This document shows, piece after piece, positions 1-10,012 of a stretch of 23,553 bases of DNA. The translations under genes were made by a program, and so were the position numbers. Origin of the DNA: Sporodiniella umbellata (Eukaryota > Mucoromycota > Mucoromycetes > Mucorales > Rhizopodaceae). The notes beneath the pieces were generated by a model that saw only the letters and a program-made list of their open reading frames with translations, ran no database searches and had not been told where the DNA came from. Every line of letters starts with the position of its first letter. Within the stretch, counting starts at the first letter, position 1. The DNA lies in assembly GCA_025677835.1 (NCBI GenBank), contig JAIXMR010000174.1, positions 1 through 23,553 of the forward strand, written 5' to 3'.

Positions 1-1869
1 AAAGACTATGATTTGTTTCTATTTTTTCCAAATCATGTTTACTGTTGGTCTTTTCTAAGGACGCCTCTTGTACAGAGACTTTCTGAAGCTCGGGCATGTA
101 CTTGCTTTCAAATTGGGTTCTCCAGGAATACCCATAATAATAACAAGTAATTATAAAGCCTATGTTAAGTGTCGTGATACCAGCGAGGATACTCATCAAA
201 ATACCGTTGCCTAAGGCATCTACAACAGAAGTAGAGAAGATAGACGTGATCGCTGCCCCTATAGCTCTCACAAAGCTATTAACACCTACAGCAGTAGCCG
301 AGTACCCAGGTTTGGAGTCGACAAGGTAAACCGAGGTAGGCGTGAAAGCCCACATTTGTCCAAGAGCATCTAAAAAACAGAGGATAGCTTGGTTAAACAA
401 TCAAACTCTTTTGAGTATACAAAAATAATTTACAGATAAATAAACCAATCAAGGGACCATAGACGCCTGTTTGTTTTTCGGTTGTCCAACCATAGATAAG
501 AAAACCTGCGGGTATTAGGACAAACGAAGGCAAAGCTGCCTGAAGTCTCATTTCGGAGATAGTATTGGATTTCTTAGAAAGCTTGGCCAAAACGTAATCT
601 GAATGTTTTCCACTAAGTACTGATCCCAACAAAAAGCCTACACCCAAAGGTAGATAGCAAAGACCAAGTTGCCATTCATTATAGCCATAGTTTATTTTGA
701 AAGTAAATGCTATAGTTGGATTCTATTATTCAAAATAAATAAGTTAAGATTAGGGTAGAGGCATCAGCTTTGTCTATATATCAAAAAGGTCCTTACCAAA
801 AAATAGAGACTTGCAAAGATAACTGTGTTATAGGCTGTCAAGAGAAGAACGGTGGGATCAAAGAACAAAATGACCATAGGTTTGAAGCTAGTGTACATTA
901 CGTTTGAAAATTCAGAGAGTGCACTTCTCTTTGTCTCTGTCACCTCCGGCTTTGGTTTTCTCAGTGTTTCAGGTAAGAAAGCAGCAGTCAGAATCAACAA
1001 GACACCAGACAAGATAGCAGTGAAATAAAATGTAGATTCCCAGTTTATATATTGGCAAAGAAAACCTGTTTTGTAGAATTGTTAAGCACACAAAATATAG
1101 CTCAGGAGCCCCTTACCTCCAATAGTAGGACCTACATCAGGTACAATTATGCAAAAATTAGAACTCAAATATTGTATTCTTGTTTTTTCCCTCAATAAAA
1201 AAAAAATCCTCATTTACCAATCACAGGTCCAACCAATGGTCCGATATAAAAAATGCCATAGGCAGAACCTCTTAATTCCATAGAGATTGTATCTGCAATC
1301 ACTCCAGCACCTGTCAAAAGTAAATATCCTCTCTTTTTTTTTTCTTAGCTTATACCCAACGTCATGCCAGCATTAGAGCCAAAAGATTGCAGGCCACGAA
1401 ATACAATCAACATGGTGATATTTTTACTGATAGCACAGAGAATGCAGCTTACTATATTGATTACTCCGCTCATTAGATACATTCGTTTTCTACCATATTG
1501 ATCGCTCAAGGCAGCCCAAAATAAAGGCTATAATAAAGATAACATGTGAGCCTAGTCTCTGGTTAAACAAGAGCCCCTTACTGAGACACCCATGAAAACT
1601 AAAAATGTAGCAACTGTGGCATTGACAGCCGATGCAGTAGTATTCAAATCCCGAGCTACTGCTAGCAAAGCAGGCATATACATCAGCGAACTTAACGGAC
1701 CACATAGGCCTCCCATGGCAACCAAAAAGATAATTAGTTTTTTTCGTTTGGAAGAGTATTGTATGGGGTCGTCCTGGGCGTAGATATCACCCATCAAATA
1801 GCTCCAGTAGCTTTTTCGATTATCATAGAGTGTACTTGATGTGGACTTGACCTCTGTTTGTGATTCCAT
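1..1869 (-). CDS. MFS transporter, DHA1 (drug:H+ antiporter) type, C-terminus cut by window edge
   Basis: Spliced model, complement of exons 1-369, 434-722, 797-1065, 1117-1131, 1218-1310, 1356-1527 and 1582-1869. All introns (45-86 nt) are GT-AG and keep frame, giving 498 codons without a stop before the edge. DHA1 transporters have about 500 residues and 12 membrane helices, so only a short tail is missing. A cytosolic N-terminus of about 45 residues precedes the first helix. Residues 103-111 (ALSDQYGRKR region) match MFS motif A between helices 2 and 3. Residues 177-190 (GPLVGPVIGPTIGG) match antiporter motif C, and PETLRKPK follows helix 6. The family exports drugs or metabolites across the plasma membrane using the proton gradient; the substrate cannot be told from sequence. 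The ATG at 1869 is the first Met of exon 1, and a 24-bp homopolymer lies just upstream. Motif C is built from three exons, including a 15-nt one. Confidence 0.9.
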
Positions 1870-1895
1870 TTCTTTTCTCTATTTGTTCTTTGAGT

Positions 1896-1919
1896 AAAAA
1901 AAAAAAAAAAAAAAAAAAA
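1896..1919. repeat. Poly(dA:dT) tract, 24 bp, at transporter promoter
   Basis: An unbroken run of A on the + strand (T on the coding strand) lies 27 bp upstream of the transporter ATG. Such tracts exclude nucleosomes in fungal promoters, so a promoter role is likely but inferred. Confidence 0.7.
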
Positions 1920-2887
1920 GAAAGATAAAAAGGGCGATCTTGGGAAAGAAAGAAAAAATAAATAGTAAAAAAGAAAACGAGAAAAACGCGGATCACAAAA
2001 AGCAAAGACACACAGGTACTCCGTTTGATAAGACGGTACTAACTTGTTATTGCACAATCTTTCCTTTCTCGAAAACGCACACAATAGAAGATCTACAGTT
2101 AGCCGTAAATTATAATCAGTATGCTACGCACACAGCGCAATATAGGCATAAAACGTTTATATTTTTTGAGGTTGAGGATTTTAGAACAGTTATAGGATGG
2201 GAAAAGGTTCACCCATTTTTCCCCTCATCTCACTTACCCAGACAAGTTATACTGGTAGAAAACAAAGATAAAAATAAACAAAAAGCACACTTGTGTTTGG
2301 CCGAAGTTTCGGGCACAAATAGAAAAAAAAAAAAAAAAGAAGTATAAAAAATGAAAAAAGTCTGTTTTCAGCTGTTTCAACAATAAAGGTCGAACTGTAT
2401 TGAAGCTACCTACAAATTTTCACTCATCCACATTTCACTTTTTTTTTTTTTCCTTTTTTTTAGTCCCGCCTATTCCAAGGGAACACACTCAAAACTAAAG
2501 ATTGCCTAGACCAAGTATGTGTGTATGTGCTTTATCTGTTTGCATGTGTTTGGTTGATAAGTCTACTTCAAGCCTCGTAATGGTTAGGTTCCACTTGTTT
2601 TTTCTGAGCTTACATTAAAGCCAGATTGTATACAAAACTGAGCAATTTTCTGTCTTTTGTTTCTCTAGGCCTGGAGAAACCAAAAAAAAAAAAAAAAAGG
2701 GGGGGTAGGTTGTCTTTCCTTCCCTGTTTTCTTTTTCAATCAGTCGCTTTTTTTTTGTAGAGTGTTATAGCGAATGGATCAAAACATCAACCTGCTTTTC
2801 TTTTTTTCTTTCACTGTTACTCTGATTTTAACTCAAAGCTTATAATCTGATTTGGCTAGAATGGGAATAGCCGCTATTTTTTTCTGG

Positions 2888-2922
2888 TTGATCAACAGTT
2901 ACTGTTTTTGATCAACGGTTAC
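2888..2922. repeat. Pair of 15-bp direct repeats (TTGATCAACRGTTAC)
   Basis: Two copies differing at one base start 20 bp apart, at 2888 and 2908. The first overlaps the palindrome GTTGATCAAC at 2887-2896. The position in a divergent intergenic region would suit a protein binding site, but it is about 1 kb from either gene start, so function is unknown. Confidence 0.4.
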
Positions 2923-3785
2923 ATTGGCTATCCAAATAAAGAAAACAGCTCAACTGGTGATAAACCTTAAAAAGCATTATAATGATTAAGATCAACTATA
3001 ATTAATGGTAGGGATTACATAAGACTCTAAGATTATTTAGTGGGTATACTCAAAGACTAACTTCAACATAGACCATATTTAAACCCTGTTTTAGTTTAAG
3101 CGGCTGATACTTTTTATGGTTTAGCAAACAGCTGTTTCTTTACAGTAAGGCTATCTGGGTCTTGCAAAAAAAAAAAAAACTAGCAGATAGACGCTAAATA
3201 TAAATAAAAATACATCTATACATGTGTGTAGATATCATTGGTTATTTGTATACTTCAGGGCAAAAAAACAAAAAAACAAATTACAGTCTACGTTTACCAA
3301 CGCTTCGTCCCTTTTGTACATGTACCAAAAAAAAAAAAAAAAAAACGACTATTTTTTAAGAAGGTTAAGGTTTAATCTTGCACTACATTTATACATAAAT
3401 ATGTGCGTGTTGTCTGTAGTACGTAAACAAATGCTGATTTTCTTTCAAAAATGCGTCATGACAATCTTCTAATTATTAAAATGTTTAACAATGAGAATCG
3501 AGATAGATCTGTGTTTTTTCTTTTTTTCTCAATAACTAGTTCAGTGAGAGGCATCTCATATATTTTAGATTTTAATATTTTAATAAAGGATTGTCATCTT
3601 CTTGATCTAAGTTATGCTTAGTTATCAACAAAACACTAGACAACAAGACATCTATAGTAGTGGGAAGGACATAAGATATTGTTACGACTGGATACTAGTT
3701 AGTCCCCTAAAAAAAAAAAAAAAAAGAAGCGAGGTGTACACAAAAGCTCCTCAGGACGTCCCTCAGTAGTCGTGTAGGGTTTTAA

Positions 3786-4231
3786 TAAGGCCTTTACTGC
3801 AAAGTAGCCCTTGAATCGATTGGAAAAGAGAAAAGGTAAAAAAAAAAAAATAGCTTTTTGAGAAGTGGGTTATGTCAGCCACTGTAAATAGCGATGAGCA
3901 TGAGTACTTTTTTGGCAAATTCAAGCGACCCCGCAAACTATCCAGTACTAACATTTTAATCACCGACTGCATGCTGATAGAAAAAAGAGAGAAGCAGAGC
4001 ATAAAAAAAAAAAAAAACAAAGAACGTTCCAGGGCGACCATGCACTTTTAACATTGTTTTTGGGCTGGAAAACAAAATCAAAGATGTTACCGAGTTTTGC
4101 AGCTATATCGACTACAAAGCTCTTGGGAAAAGATGGGAAGCTGAGGTTATTTTACCTGTCAATTTGATAAATCAAGGTGTCGGGAAAGCTGAGCTCACAT
4201 CATCTGGTGCCATTTTAACAAACCAAATGTA
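3786..4231 (+). pseudogene. Protein-like coding remnant split by A homopolymers (unknown family)
   Basis: Three successive segments read like globular protein but lie in different frames. One runs about 3789-3836, the next from an ATG at 3872 to about 4003 (containing EYFFGKFKRPRKL), and the third from about 4005 to a TAA at 4229-4231 (containing LGKRWEAEVILPVNLI). The frame changes fall at A runs, about 12 A at 3838-3850 and 14 A at 4004-4017. No GT donor fits an intron between the second and third segments. I do not recognise the family. It could be a decayed gene, a decayed transposon protein, or a real gene with homopolymer length errors in the assembly. Confidence 0.4.
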
Positions 4232-4560
4232 AAGCGAATTGTTCAGTTACAGTTAAATGAGGTCTGGTTCTAGCTTTTTTCTTTCTTTTAGTTTTATTTT
4301 CAGGAACCGGGCTAACATGTTTGGCTTTTCCTTTTTGTTCCCCTCTTTAATTCTCTATTAGTAAGGTCTATTCTCTTGTAGATTGTCAATGGCTGAACAG
4401 CTCCGGTTAAAAACTTATACGTGTATCACCTTATGCAGAATGAATCTTACCCACGTTATTTAAAATCGTAGCTTGTTGGATCAATATTTCGTTTTTCTTT
4501 TGCGTTTTTCTTTTTGCTTTTTGATATCTGTTTAACTCTCTGTTTTGATTTACAAACAAT

Positions 4561-6240
4561 ATGTCCAACACAGTTTCCCCGCTTATAGAAACAGAGCCTT
4601 GTATGTGACATGCCTTCTTACTGTTCTTTTAGACTCACCTCTCTTACTTTGACCTAATGTAGGCATGAGCTGTCATTTAGCTAATATACCCTGCTTTGGT
4701 AATTACGACATGAGAAATTGCAAAGACAAACCCTCTTATTTTTTTTTTTTTTATGTGTGCGATTCTCTTAGAAAAAAGCCGACCTTGCTTGAATTGTATT
4801 TCGTTTGGGTCACCCAGTACTTGTGTTGACAGCTTGGCTCAGGCTTTACCGGCCATCAAAAGAGCGAAAGCAGTACCCTCAAAAAGGGGCGTACGGCCTC
4901 ATGTGCCTAGCGCATGTAGGTAGAGTTTCAAAGGCCAAGAAAAGAAGAATAACCATCCCTGTTTATAGGCATCAACTGTAAAACAGCGCACTTGGGTTGT
5001 GATGGTAACAAAAGAATTTTGAATCGCCCAAGACTCAATTGACTTTGTTTTCCTAGTATCGAGACCATGTGAGAGATGTGTAAAGTTAAATAAGGCGGAC
5101 ACATGTCAAGACGTACTTCACAAGAAAAGGGGAAGGCCAAAACGTCAAACTCAAAATGGCAGCCAATCCACTTATGACATCATCTATGGAACCATTGAAA
5201 CACCCGCCATCGACTCCAGTCAGAAGAACGGCACGCTTCCAAGACAGATCCAACCCAAAAGCCATTCCAAACCAATCTCTTTTATTCACGAGTCATTCCA
5301 AGCCAGTCCACCGCAGCAAGAATGGCGAGAGAAGACTATACCCACAGACGTATCAGACTCTGATCAAACAGCGCCCTCGCCGGAAAGCCCTTTACTAAAA
5401 CCACCGCCACCGCCCCTTTTAGATGACATTCTGCCCGATCCATCCAACGATTTCTTGACCAGCCTGTTGAACACGCCTCTGCTCAATGTCGGCTCCTTTA
5501 TTATACCAGAGACGTTCACACTTGTACTGTCTACCGAACTATGTTGCGCCCGAGTTCCTGATGAGGTTTATTCTATCTGGGGCTATCATCCGCAAGAGCT
5601 TGCTCATCGTTCACTCTATGACTTTGTTTCGCCCAAAGATACGTATCGTCTATCACAGATCCATCGTCGCCTACTGGATCACACAGCACGTGTCAGCCAT
5701 CAGAGTAAACCCCTTCCTCCCGCCGAAAGAAGCACCTCACATCTCTTCAGTACCACGGACATGGACAGACTGAAGGTGATGGCCAAAGGGTCCACCCTGT
5801 GCTCAGATACCCTTCAGATCAAGACAAGCCTGGGCAACTTGAAGGCTTACGAGGTAACACTGTTTATTGGAGGTGGGCTGGGTGGGGATCTCTTTCATCC
5901 AACCACGCTATCCCGGTTCTATATCGTGGCTCAATGCCGCCCGGCCAACCACACACCCATCACGCCGCCCGCACAAGAACCGCTTCTGACCCAGCCTTCC
6001 TTAGTCTCCCCTAAACCGTTCTCCGCCAAGTTTAATGTCGCGCCGAGCACCGTCGGCCATCTATTCCATCCCCAGCGCTCTCGACCGGTGACGCATCCAA
6101 CCCACCAATACTTTCTACAGACCTCAAGTAGTACTCTGAACTCTGCAGCCTCTGCTGTCAAAGGTCCCCATGTGTTTAGCATGTCAGGATCGTCTCATCG
6201 ACACATTGAAGACATGAGCATCCGTTCTTTACTTTGTTAG
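4561..6240 (+). CDS. Tandem Zn2Cys6 plus PAS transcription factor, ERT1/AcuK-like
   Basis: Spliced model join(4561-4600, 4663-4698, 4772-4915, 4969-5004, 5057-6240), 479 aa, all junctions GT-AG and in frame. Cluster 1 has cysteines at residues 14, 17, 24, 31, 34 and 43; cluster 2 at 74, 77, 84, 90, 93 and 102. Both carry SRPCxxC, and cluster 2 is followed by HKKRGRPKR (107-115), an AT-hook-like tail. A proline-rich linker (about 195-205) leads to a PAS-like domain at about 238-375 (LSTELCCARV, YDFVSPKD). This Zn2Cys6-KKRGRPK-PAS layout is that of the fungal ERT1/RDS2/AcuK-AcuM regulators of gluconeogenesis and non-fermentable carbon use, so nuclear DNA binding is expected. Those proteins normally have one zinc cluster; two is unusual. 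The ATG at 4561 is preceded by an in-frame stop. Cluster 2 keeps the usual KxAH residues between Cys2 and Cys3, while cluster 1 has HLAN, so cluster 2 probably does the main binding. The target genes are inferred only from family. Confidence 0.85.
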
Positions 6241-6311
6241 ATAATAATAATAATCGCTTTTTTTTTTTTTTTTTTTTTTTTTATGCTTTTATTTTTTATT
6301 TTTTATTTTTT
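6241..6311. terminator. Shared 3' region of two convergent genes with T25 tract
   Basis: Only 71 bp separate the stop codons of the zinc-cluster regulator (+) and UTP18 (-). The gap holds an AATAAT repeat and a 25-bp T run at 6258-6282. Both transcripts must end here or overlap each other. A terminator role is inferred from position. Confidence 0.5.
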
Positions 6312-8203
6312 CTAAAGTGCGTAATGTTTGAGTGTATATAAAACCACCTTGCCCTTTTTGTTGGACATGGCAAGATAATCACTGTTAGGGGAAAAGGCAG
6401 TTTGTCCGATGATATGCAAAGGTGTTTTTTCAGTAGGCCAGTTGGCATAGGTGGTGCCGGAAGCCAGATGGATCACCTTGAGCTGGTCTTTTTTAGATCG
6501 ACTGGAGATCACCATCAGTTGAGAATCGTGACTGAACTCGATACTACTGATACGCGTGGTGAGCGATTTGATCACCTTGTATGGCTTGGGGTTTGTTTCT
6601 TCAGGCTTAAACACCGTCTTATCGTAGACGTTGACGATACCTGTCGAGGCGCTTGATAAAAAACAGTTAGTCCCTATCCATACCAACGTTTTTCTTTTCT
6701 ATACCCAACAGCAATATATTTCTCATCAGGGCTTACTCGGACCACGGTAGGGCCTATGGAGCCTTCGTCTGCCCATCTTTTCACACAGTCTTTGTTCTGT
6801 ACATCGAACTGGTAGACCTCACCTTCACTGTTCAAACCAAACAGAAAGTTTCCATCTGCGCTCCAGTCGACAGAGACAATCTGCTTATTGACCTTCAGGT
6901 TGCCAAACCATTTCTTGGTGACGTAGCTTACCAAGATGATCACACCGCTGTTTCCCAAGAATGCAATGAACCGACCGCATGGACTCAAAGAAAAGTTTTC
7001 AAGCGATTTCTCTTCTCTTCCCCAGATACCTGGGCATCGATCAATCACGCCCGACTGAATATCGTAGATATAAAAGAACTTGCGTCGACCGCTGACTACA
7101 ATCTGGTCTCCTGAAGGATGAAAGGCGGCGTGTGTAATAGGCATATCGTTGAATTTGACGGATTGAATCTTGGGGTTGATCTTGCCATCGATTTGAAAGA
7201 GTCGGAGTACTTTATCCAGACCGCCTACCAGCAGTACCTGTGCGTTTGGATGGAATGCTACAGATGAAATATAACCCTACAGCCACTCACCTGGTTCAGT
7301 TTTTTTTTTTTTTTTTTTTTTTTTGTAGAGGATATACTGTACCTTGCTTACAGAGGCTCGATTGGCATCTTTCAGACGTAAAATATCAAGTCGCGTAGGG
7401 CCTATGTTTTTTCTTCCTTTTCTACTGTCCAAGATACCCATCGTACTCTTCAATAGGTCGATTCGGGTCTCTTCCTCTAAACGGTCCTCTTCATCTTCTT
7501 CATCTTCCTCATCCTCATCTTCACTGTCCCTTGTCTTGCGTTTTCCCTGGGTGATTTCAGAGGGTAATCGAGCCCAGTCGGGCTTGGGATGCAATCGGTT
7601 GAATCTAGACAACAGGGTTAAGGACCATGCGCTGGCTATTTCCAGAGGTATGCTTATCAGATGCTTACTGTTTGCGCAATCGACGAGTATATTCTGTGCC
7701 GTTGACGATATCTTCATCCGCATCCGTTCTCAACTTTCTTGTTCTATTTGCTGCTTTTAAAGAAATCTGTAGTTTCCTATCGTCTTCATCATCCCAGGCT
7801 GCATTGACCTTGACTGTATCGTCGTTAAGTTCGTCTTCTTCATCGGATGAAGAATCCTCTTCATCAGAGGAGTTCTTTTCATCGTCTTCTTCCTCTTGTT
7901 CTTCATTGACTTTCTCATCATGAACCGGTGTTGGCCCTGAGTCAAAAAAGAATAACTAACAATAAATAAATAAATAAAAAAACTTTGAATCGATCTGTTC
8001 AAATAGCTGTTTCCAAACGTTCTGATTACTTGTTCATCGGGTGTGTCTTCTTGCTCTGAATCTTCTGCTAGATCTGATTCAGGAGCTGAATCTAATTCAT
8101 GTCCAGTGTTTGCCCATAGATCGCCTGTGCTTTCTCCAAACAACATGTCTTCCAACATGCGCTCGTTTTCATCCACTTTGATCTTTTTGTTTGCATGAAC
8201 CAT
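6312..8203 (-). CDS. UTP18: UTP18, WD40 U3 snoRNP / small-subunit processome protein
   Basis: Spliced model complement(join(6312-6651, 6705-7276, 7343-7604, 7669-7955, 8030-8203)), 544 aa, close to yeast and human Utp18. The protein belongs to the UTP-B subcomplex of the 90S pre-ribosome in the nucleolus, needed for early 18S rRNA processing. The N-terminus carries LEDMLFGEST (the Utp18 LLFG-type motif), then LFFFDSG, an acidic stretch around residues 75-110, and RRLRKQFNRLHPKPDWA across the exon 2/3 junction, a family signature. The WD40 propeller starts with GYISSVAFHP (residue 242) and includes GGLDKVLRLFQIDGK, SGRRKFFYIYD, REEKSLENFSLSPCGRFIAFLG and GIVNVYD. The ATG at 8203 is chosen because the upstream in-frame extension begins only at a TTG. 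Intron 1 uses the acceptor at 7956 because the nearer CAG would break frame. Intron 3 contains a 25-nt A run on the sense strand. Confidence 0.95.
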
Positions 8204-8287
8204 CTTTTTTTTTATTCTTTCAACTATATACAAAAAAAAAAAAAAAAAACAAGTCTTTCGCCGACAAAAAAAATAAAAAATAAAGCG

Positions 8288-8321
8288 TATGTGTGTGTGT
8301 GTCTATGTGTATGTGTGTGTG
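8288..8321. repeat. GT-rich microsatellite between UTP18 and the ASXH gene
   Basis: An imperfect (TG)n stretch lies in the 268-bp gap upstream of UTP18. A second GT-rich patch follows at about 8423-8455, and A homopolymers lie at about 8232-8250 and 8391-8411. The gap should contain the UTP18 promoter and the 3' end of the ASXH gene. Confidence 0.8.
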
Positions 8322-8471
8322 AGTGCGCAAAAAGGGTATGAGAGGATTGAAAGGAATTCAAGTCACAACAAGCCTCCGATAGTATGTGGTTAAAAAAAAA
8401 AAAAAAAAAAATAGAAAATGGCTATGTGTGTAGGTGTGTGTAGGTGTATGTATATAATATATAGGGTTTAT

Positions 8472-9379
8472 TTACAAATCTTCGAAACTCTCTTTACGGA
8501 TATCAAACAGACGGCCCATTTCTTTTCCATCACGAATCAGTCGGATGCTTTTAAAAGCGTTCCCATTGGGTCTTTTATCTTTGGCCACCATGCCATGATG
8601 GTCCAAGACTTTGGTTTCCAGCGCGGTCGGTGTTTCAAAGTCCTGAAAGATGTGACCGTCCAATTGGATGGTGATGCCAGAGAGACAGCTGGCTTTTATG
8701 ACGGTCATGGATTTACAGACAATCGTTTTGCAGGCGCTAAAATTGCGTTTGTACACAATCACGTCTTGCTCGCGTATCAATCCCTTACGGCACATATCTT
8801 TGAGTGTCACACTTTTCGAATCCCTAGACAAGAGGGTGAGTCATTGAATAGGAGAGAGGTCTGCCTACCCTGCTACATTGGTGGTTTTATCTTTATCTGA
8901 ATCCCAAAAGGCGTCCTCTTTCTTGTGAGACAACTTGTGTTTCTTGGGGTGTTTTTTGACAGGCGGGCTCTGGGGTGATAATCTTTGTTGCCACTCATCC
9001 AGCGTGTTCCAAAAGACGGGATTCCCTTGCTTTGAAAAGAGAGAAGGGGAGATGGTCAGCGAGCTAGATTGGGGTAAAGTGTCCACGGTAGGTAGCAATT
9101 GGCACAGCTCGTCTCTTTTCTCTTGTGACAGCAATTGAAAATTAGATAGATTAAATATAGACTGTAAGGGAGGTCGAAGGATTAGGCGAGCATTCAATGA
9201 ATGTATACTTTTTCTATTTCGGTGCTTACTTGTAGGTCCATAGAGGCTAGAGCGTGACATGGCGGAGGATTCCAATGCGGTTTGAGGTCCATAAAAGATG
9301 AATAGTATTGGCTTGGGTCTAGAACCAACATGTCAGAATCATCTTCCAATTCTCGTTTCATGGGTGTCGAGGCAAACAT
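8472..9379 (-). CDS. ASXH/DEUBAD-like plus RAMA-like domain protein (putative chromatin factor)
   Basis: Spliced model complement(join(8472-8823, 8869-9161, 9230-9379)), 264 aa, introns of 45 and 68 nt, in frame throughout. Residues about 45-120 (SIFNLSNFQLLSQEKRDEL, LCQLLPTVD, PVFWNTLDEWQQRL) resemble the Asx homology/DEUBAD domain. In ASXL proteins this domain activates a BAP1/Calypso-type deubiquitinase acting on histone H2A. A lysine-rich linker (KKHPKKHKLSHKK) follows. Residues about 150-260 (TLKDMCRKGLIREQDVIVY, GITIQLDGHIF, PNGNAFKSIRLIRDGKEMGRL) resemble the RAMA domain known from restriction/adenine-methylation systems and eukaryotic MPND. Nuclear localisation and chromatin binding are inferred. 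The start at 9379 is the first ATG after an antisense purine-rich (sense pyrimidine-rich) tract. The exon 1/2 junction was set by frame: donor GTAAGC at 9229, acceptor TTACAG at 9162. ASXH is fairly clear by eye; RAMA is a weaker match. Confidence 0.8.
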
Positions 9380-9640
9380 TTGATTTTCGCTTGGTTCAGT
9401 AAAAAGAAGTCGAATTGAGGAAGAGGCAAGGAAAGAAAAGAAAAAACGACAAAATCACCAATAAAAAAAAAATGAAAAGAAAAAAAAAAAAACAAGGAGT
9501 GTAATAAAATAAGGGGGCAGAGTAGGAAGGAGGCCTTAAATAAAAGGAGCAAAAGAAAAAAAAGAAAAAAAAAAAAACACAAACAAAACAAAACAAAGCA
9601 AACCCAAAAAAGAAAAGAAGTCTGCAAAGATGTTTAAAAG
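9380..9640 (-). promoter_or_regulatory. Pyrimidine-rich 5' region of the ASXH-RAMA gene
   Basis: From about 9417 to 9620 the + strand is almost purely A and G, so the sense strand of the gene is nearly all T and C. Long CT-rich stretches just before the ATG are common in fungal promoters and 5' leaders. The phenylalanine-rich frames across it (9358-9627 and 9396-9647, - strand) are a by-product of this composition. Confidence 0.5.
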
Positions 9641-9960
9641 AAACCAATCGAGAAAAGTTGCAAAAAATAGCAAAATGAACTGAAAATAAGAAATTTCAAG
9701 AATTATACTTGATTAGCAGCACACAGTCTTTAATTGCTTTCGTTATATGAAACAAGTACTTCAAGAAGCTTACAAAACAATGCATTAAATATTATTTAAA
9801 TCGGCGCCCTGTTTTCCAAAGCTTTTTTTTCTGTTCTCACTAAACAAAAGATATCCGATAACAGTTCATTCTGCTGTGGGAAAAACAAAATTTAGTTCTA
9901 GCTTTTCTTGAGTCGGCTTTTCCTATTTTGTTTTCTTTTTTTTTGTTTGTTCAAATTAAA

Positions 9961-10012
9961 ACACACACACACACACACAAACACACATACAAACACACAC
10001 ACACACACAAAC
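9961..10012. repeat. (AC)n microsatellite, imperfect, about 52 bp
   Basis: Mostly AC dinucleotides with a few AAAC and ATAC interruptions. The cysteine-valine frames on the - strand here are artefacts of the repeat. Confidence 0.9.

Larger units (their letters stand above)
1870..4560. other. Divergent intergenic region, AT-rich
   Basis: This 2.7 kb separates the start of the transporter from the start of the zinc-cluster regulator, so it should hold both promoters. It contains many A or T homopolymers (longest A24 at 1896-1919) and a pair of 15-bp near-identical direct repeats at 2888-2902 and 2908-2922. A frame-broken protein-like stretch lies at about 3786-4231 and is listed separately. 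The open frame at 1940-2347 is lysine-rich low-complexity translation of A-rich DNA and is not supported as a gene. No tRNA or other RNA gene was recognised. Confidence 0.6.

Noticed and set aside
1940..2347. 135-codon + strand frame
   Set aside because: Translation is Lys/Asn-rich from A-rich DNA, no motif, starts inside the promoter-side homopolymer region and ends in a poly-Lys run.
5086..5398. Frames MNKRDWFG... (-) and MAANPLMTSS... (+)
   Set aside because: Both are shadows of the large exon of the zinc-cluster/PAS gene, which is open in another frame and carries the family motifs.
5455..6240. 261-codon frame as a complete gene
   Set aside because: It begins at a TTG; the same frame is open upstream and joins four spliced exons encoding two zinc clusters.
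9358..9647. Phe-rich - strand frames
   Set aside because: Artefacts of an almost pure pyrimidine tract upstream of the ASXH-RAMA gene.
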